A DNA stretch of 64,000 bases from Fibrella arboris (lineage in GTDB: Bacteria; Bacteroidota; Bacteroidia; Cytophagales; Spirosomataceae), in assembly GCF_041321095.1 (NCBI RefSeq), contig NZ_JBGGWE010000001.1:604464-668463 (forward strand). Reading direction: 5' to 3'. The position numbers were made by a program, and so were the translations under genes. Shown piece after piece: positions 60,702-64,000 of the stretch; the stretch's first letter is position 1, and each line of letters starts with the position of its first letter. The notes beneath the pieces were generated by a model that had not been told where the DNA came from, did not search any database, and was given only the letters and a program-made list of their open reading frames with translations.

Positions 60702-61745
60702 ATGCCACTTCCCCTCCACGACTTTCTCCAGCAAGCCCAAACGCTACCCGTCATCGACGTTCGGTCGCCGGGGGAGTTTGCGCATGCCCATATTCCGGGG
60801 GCGGTGAATATGCCGCTGTTCGACAATGCCGAACGGGCGCAGATTGGTACGACCTACAAGCAGGTTGGGAAAGACGCCGCCGTGTTGCAGGGGCTGGATA
60901 TGGTCGGCCCCAAAATGGCCCGCTTTGTTCGGAAGGCACAGGCCTTGAATCCAGCGGGGAAACAGGTGTTGGTGCATTGCTGGCGTGGTGGGATGCGGTC
61001 GGGATCAATGGCCTGGCTGTTCAACACGGCAGGCTTGCAAGCCGACACCCTAACCGGCGGCTACAAAGCCTACCGCACAGACGTGTTGACTTCGTTCGCG
61101 GAACCCCGAAATCTGCTTATTCTGGGCGGGAAAACCGGCTCAGGCAAGACGGACATTCTGAAACAACTGGCCGCGCAGGGCGAACAGGTGATTGATCTGG
61201 AAGGGCTGGCGCACCACAAAGGCTCATCGTACGGAGCTATTGGCCAGTTGCCGCAGCCCTCAAGCGAACACTTCGAAAACCTGATTTACGAGCAATGGCG
61301 ACAGCTCGATCCCACGCGCCGAATCTGGCTGGAAGACGAAAGCAAGAACATAGGCCGCTGCCATATCGCCCTGCCCCTCTGGCAACAGATGCGCACCGCA
61401 CCCGTGGCGTTTATCGACGTACCCAGGCCCGTTCGGGTGCAACGCCTTGTGCAGGAATACACGGGTATCGATCATGAATTACTGGTCGAAGCGACCAAAC
61501 GCATCGAACGGCGGTTGGGCGGACTGGCGGCGAAACAATCGCTGGCCGCTCTGGAGCAGCAGGATTATGCCACCGTTGCCGAACTGACGCTGGTTTACTA
61601 CGACAAGGCTTATCTGAACGGGCTTACCAATCGTCATGCCGAGTTGGTCAACCACTTGCCCATTAGTGAGGACAATCCGGCGAAAACGGCCGCTGATCTG
61701 ATCGTTTGGGCTGACGCTTACGCTGAAAAAGGCGTTTTGCGATAA
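60702..61745 (+). CDS. selU: tRNA 2-selenouridine/geranyl-2-thiouridine synthase
   Basis: 347 residues (also called mnmH). The N-terminal rhodanese domain has VIDVRSPGEFAHAHIPGA and its active-site Cys93 in VHCWRGGMRS. The P-loop GGKTGSGKTD near 140 and LEGLAHHKGSSYGAIGQ near 170 begin the second domain. It swaps sulfur at U34 of certain tRNAs for selenium, or adds geranyl. selD is not in the window. The ATG at 60702 is preferred to a TTG at 60684. Its 3' end overlaps the convergent Uma2 gene by 28 nt. Confidence 0.94.
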   Translation: MPLPLHDFLQQAQTLPVIDVRSPGEFAHAHIPGAVNMPLFDNAERAQIGTTYKQVGKDAAVLQGLDMVGPKMARFVRKAQALNPAGKQVLVHCWRGGMRSGSMAWLFNTAGLQADTLTGGYKAYRTDVLTSFAEPRNLLILGGKTGSGKTDILKQLAAQGEQVIDLEGLAHHKGSSYGAIGQLPQPSSEHFENLIYEQWRQLDPTRRIWLEDESKNIGRCHIALPLWQQMRTAPVAFIDVPRPVRVQRLVQEYTGIDHELLVEATKRIERRLGGLAAKQSLAALEQQDYATVAELTLVYYDKAYLNGLTNRHAELVNHLPISEDNPAKTAADLIVWADAYAEKGVLR

Positions 61746-62359
61746 ATTTTCTGCATGGGTAGCTCCATGTCGCCGACCAGAATCGTGTCGGTCAGTAACC
61801 GGTAATCGGTATCCACCCATTGGTCGGGCTTGTTGGTGCGCGAATACACCCGGGCAAACACCGCATCCTGACTGACGAACAGAATATGCCGCAGCGACGG
61901 AATCAGTCGGTACTGATCCAGCTTGTCTGACTGGTCATACGCCTTTGTGCTTTTCGACAGCACCTCGACCACAATCTCCGGATTTTTGATCCGCGCCGTA
62001 GAGACCTTTCCGCTGGGCAACGTCACGTAGTCCGATGGCCCGCGCACCACCGACAAATCAGCATTGAATTCAGCCCCGCCTTCAGAAATACAGATTTTCA
62101 CGCTGCTCCCCAGTACCCGGTAGTCAGGTTGCTCGTCGAGCAGGTTGTTAAAGATGGTAATTAACTGAGCAATAAGTTGTTCGTGCAGGTCGGTGGCCTG
62201 GCTCATGGAAATAATCTCGCCGTTTAGGAATTCGATATTGTAGGGAATGTCCTCAGACAGCTCCACGTATTCATCCCAGGTAGCGGAAACACGTACTTCG
62301 TCCGGGGCCGCTCCGCGCTCGGCCAGGGTCATCGGTATCAGAATCGTTGTTGCTTCCAT
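61718..62359 (-). CDS. Uma2 family (DUF820) putative restriction-like nuclease
   Basis: 213 residues. WDEYVELSEDIPYNIEFLNGEIISMS (short form YNIEFLNGEII), ADLSVVRGPSDYVTL, NPEIVVEVLSKSTKAYD, and DKLDQYRLIPSLRHILFVSQD carry the Asp, Glu-x-hydrophobic and Lys-like core of the fold. The function of the family is open. The ATG at 62359 gives MEATTILIP; an earlier ATG at 62389 is less likely. It overlaps the selU 3' end by 28 nt, tail to tail. Confidence 0.87.
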   Translation of the reverse strand: MEATTILIPMTLAERGAAPDEVRVSATWDEYVELSEDIPYNIEFLNGEIISMSQATDLHEQLIAQLITIFNNLLDEQPDYRVLGSSVKICISEGGAEFNADLSVVRGPSDYVTLPSGKVSTARIKNPEIVVEVLSKSTKAYDQSDKLDQYRLIPSLRHILFVSQDAVFARVYSRTNKPDQWVDTDYRLLTDTILVGDMELPMQKIYRKTPFSA

Positions 62360-62398
62360 CTTGCTCCTGCGTTTACCAAACCTACACAATTACGCGCA

Positions 62399-62962
62399 TT
62401 ATTTCTTCGGCTTCATATGCCGGATCACCTCCTGCTTGGGAAAAGCCAGCCGCCAAACGGCCAACGGCTGTTTCTGCAGACCAAAACACGTCTGGCTCAG
62501 TACATTATCAGCCGGAACAGCGGCGTTATACACAAAAAGCGTATCACCAATTCGCTGAATGTTGCTCGATTGAGGCAGCTTTTTCTCCGCGTTATACACA
62601 TACGCGTCCAGTACCTCGCGCTCTTTCTGCGCCAGAGTCTGATTTTGCACATCAGCGGCACCCAACAAACTGATTGTCATGCCATAGCGCTCGGCCAATG
62701 CCCGCGTCTTAGGCAAATCTTCCATCGTGCATATTCCAGTCGGCGCGGCGCCTTTTGCCAGTTTAGCAACAGCTTCCTGTTCAGCAATGGCTACGATCTG
62801 TTGCCCCCAGCTATCTACGGCTTCAGTCAGGTCAGCGTTGGTAAGCCGCTTCACTTTCTTGTCGGCCATTTCCTGCTTCAGCTTATCGGTATACTGAATT
62901 CGATCAGGATTGCAGGCTAGCAATGTGAGCGATAGACCTGCGATTTGTAGAAAGCGTGACAT
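62399..62962 (-). CDS. Putative lipoprotein of unknown function
   Basis: 187 residues. The signal ends with LTLLAC (lipobox, Cys17), so it is probably a membrane-anchored lipoprotein. The mature part is hydrophilic with several Lys/Gln/Ala-rich helices and two later Cys (GICTMEDL, QTCFGL). I do not recognise the family. It lies 39 nt upstream of the Uma2 gene on the same strand. Confidence 0.75.
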   Translation of the reverse strand: MSRFLQIAGLSLTLLACNPDRIQYTDKLKQEMADKKVKRLTNADLTEAVDSWGQQIVAIAEQEAVAKLAKGAAPTGICTMEDLPKTRALAERYGMTISLLGAADVQNQTLAQKEREVLDAYVYNAEKKLPQSSNIQRIGDTLFVYNAAVPADNVLSQTCFGLQKQPLAVWRLAFPKQEVIRHMKPKK

Positions 62963-63275
62963 GACGAAGGGGATTTTTAGCTAAAAACGCGCGACACAGC
63001 CGTTGGGTTGCAGGTACGTTGTTTTTGGTTGAGCATCTTTCGTTGTCACTTGCCTGTGGCGAGTGACGATTATTGATAGGGCCTTCGGCCCGCGCGTTCC
63101 GTATTACGGTTGTTTAGCTAAACAGCCGTTTCACTAGTTACCATCGGGCCGGAGGCCCTACGGTTAACGGTCACTCGCCACAGGCAAGCGACAACAGACT
63201 ACAGAGTAAGTAACGTACCTGGCCTGAGCTATACGCGACACTTCAGCAAAAGCCCTTTCTTTGTACACCACCGTA
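62963..63275. other. Gap of about 310 nt upstream of the RAYT gene
   Basis: Holds two GGTACGT/ACGTACC words (about 63013 and 63211) that bracket REP element R6 (63041-63195). Nothing else is seen. Confidence 0.75.
63041..63195. repeat. REP/BIME-like element (R6), left of the transposase
   Basis: About 155 bp. Outer arm CGTTGTCACTTGCCTGTGGC and complement; inner pair GGGCCTTCGGCCCG / CGGGCCGGAGGCCC. The central segment, including GTTTAGCTAAACAGCCG, is the reverse complement of the centre of R7 with a few mismatches. Confidence 0.92.
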
Positions 63276-63287
63276 ATGCACCATATT

Positions 63288-63830
63288 ATGTCTGAGTTCT
63301 TAAAAGCCAATGTACCAGACGCACCTTACTTCATCACGTTGACTACCGTTGGTTGGATCGATGTGTTCACGCGCCAGGACTATTGCCGGGAGCTGATCAA
63401 CAATCTGCAATATTGTCAGCGTGAGCGCGGGCTTGAGATTTACGCCTACGTGATCATGTCGAACCACCTGCATTTAATCGTGCGACGACGAGCCCAGGCC
63501 GGGTTACTCAGCGATTTGCTCCGTGATTTCAAAAGCGTAACGGCCAAGAAGATTATTCAGTTGATTAACAGCAACGCAGAGGAAAGCCGAAGTACCTGGC
63601 TGTTGTATCTATTCGCTTACTATGCCAAACAGGCGAACCAGCATAAAGAACTGATGTTCTGGCAGAAAACAAGCCATCCGGTTGAGCTGTGGTCCAACAA
63701 AATGATCGACCAAAAACGTGATTACATCCACAATAACCCTGTCAAAGCAGGCATTGTCTTGGAGCCTCAACAGTATCTGTTCAGTAGCGCCTGTCCGGAA
63801 TCGCCACTGAAGGTACTGGATTGTTATTAA
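63288..63830 (+). CDS. REP-associated tyrosine transposase (RAYT)
   Basis: 180 residues (from the ATG at 63288; another ATG at 63276 is possible). It is an IS200/IS605-like Y1 enzyme of the TnpA-REP group: the HUH motif NHLHLIVRR gives His60 and His62, and the nucleophile is probably Tyr146 in RDYIHNNPVKAG. PYFITLTTVGWIDVFTR and LRDFKSVTAKK are also typical. Such proteins are single-copy, domesticated, and cut and join REP DNA as single strands. Here the gene sits between two inverted REP elements, and five more copies lie across the window. Confidence 0.92.
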   Translation: MSEFLKANVPDAPYFITLTTVGWIDVFTRQDYCRELINNLQYCQRERGLEIYAYVIMSNHLHLIVRRRAQAGLLSDLLRDFKSVTAKKIIQLINSNAEESRSTWLLYLFAYYAKQANQHKELMFWQKTSHPVELWSNKMIDQKRDYIHNNPVKAGIVLEPQQYLFSSACPESPLKVLDCY

Positions 63831-63850
63831 GCGCTTTGCTTTCCCTACCC

Positions 63851-64000
63851 CGTTGTCGCTTGCCTGTGGCGAGTGACCCTTAACCGTAGGGCCTCTGGCC
63901 CGATGGTAACTAGTGAAACGGATGGTTAGCTAAACAACAGTATTACGGAACGCCCGGGCCGGAGGCCCTATTGATAAGGGTCACTCGCCACAGGCAAGCG
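63851..64000. repeat. REP/BIME-like element (R7), right of the transposase, cut by window end
   Basis: Same family as R6 but with its centre inverted (CTAACCATCC side first), so R6 and R7 are inverted copies around the RAYT gene. The last few bases are outside the window. Confidence 0.9.

Larger units (their letters stand above)
1..64000. repeat. Dispersed 7-base word GGTACGT / ACGTACC
   Basis: By hand I find about 80 copies (about 39 forward, 41 reverse) where about 8 are expected from base composition. The longer form is often CAGGTACGTTG. Examples: 675, 1395, 1814, 5082, 5109, 9690, 34030 and 38325 (both GGTACGTACC), 47344, 47368 and 63013. Copies are in genes in several frames and between genes. 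Confidence 0.8.

Noticed and set aside
6700..64000. REP elements as a CRISPR array
   Set aside because: The copies are 3-35 kb apart, each is a two-stem palindrome, and there are no spacers of even length or cas genes.

Overview
The window is chromosomal DNA of a Bacteroidota bacterium, most likely a Cytophagales member near Spirosoma or Fibrella. The evidence is a GldD gliding lipoprotein, a TonB receptor with a carboxypeptidase-regulatory-like N-terminus, promoters with the Bacteroidota -7 element TAnnTTTG, few Shine-Dalgarno sites, and GatC beside tRNA-Gln. No rRNA, CRISPR array or prophage is visible. Most of it is core genome, with one restriction-modification island and one REP/transposase locus.

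Layout. 1-8.4 kb: ABC-F ATPase (cut by the left edge), tRNA-Gln, gatC, an acyltransferase, purH, a secreted unknown, a polysaccharide flippase, an Hsp20-like protein and hemC. 8.5-16.7 kb: a GNAT, an FtsX-type permease with a His/Asp/Glu-rich insert, murE, mraY, fabD, omega-amidase, def and ruvX, almost all separated by long inverted repeats. 17.0-21.8 kb: AT-richer island with an XRE regulator, a C5 cytosine methyltransferase, a McrB-like AAA+ motor and a McrC/LlaJI-like nuclease. 21.8-26.7 kb: orphan HicB, a UvrD/PcrA helicase, a small acidic protein, a Tat-exported Dabb protein and prfA. 26.8-38.5 kb: a DUF4143 ATPase, TonB receptor, atypical SDR, DUF547 protein, gldD, an ABC exporter pair, a nucleoside hydrolase and an MtnK-like kinase. 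38.8-50 kb: a LysM protein with a probably inactive transglycosylase domain, a TrpD2-like protein, a GNAT, a SWIM-SNF2 helicase, a DUF4143 gene remnant, a DEAD-box helicase and an SDR. 50-64 kb: a cysteine-cluster protein, a GNAT, Mn catalase, rlmN, cvpA, two Uma2 genes, yqeY, endonuclease V, a saccharopine-dehydrogenase-like gene, a Tat-exported TIM-barrel protein, pdxJ, selU (mnmH) and a REP-associated tyrosine transposase (RAYT).

Three DNA-level patterns cut across the genes. (1) The word GGTACGT/ACGTACC occurs about 80 times by my hand scan, where about 8 are expected. It lies in both orientations, in several reading frames and between genes. (2) Seven copies of a REP/BIME-like palindromic element lie between genes, and two of them flank the RAYT gene as inverted copies. 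(3) Many intergenic gaps hold a long, nearly perfect inverted repeat with arms of 20-43 bp. These fall into several small sequence families and are usually not followed by a T-run.

By function the window combines translation and tRNA maturation (gatC, tRNA-Gln, prfA, def, rlmN, selU), envelope synthesis (murE, mraY, fabD, plsC), cofactor synthesis (hemC, pdxJ) and DNA upkeep (uvrD, nfi, ruvX). These are mostly short transcription units and not long operons.
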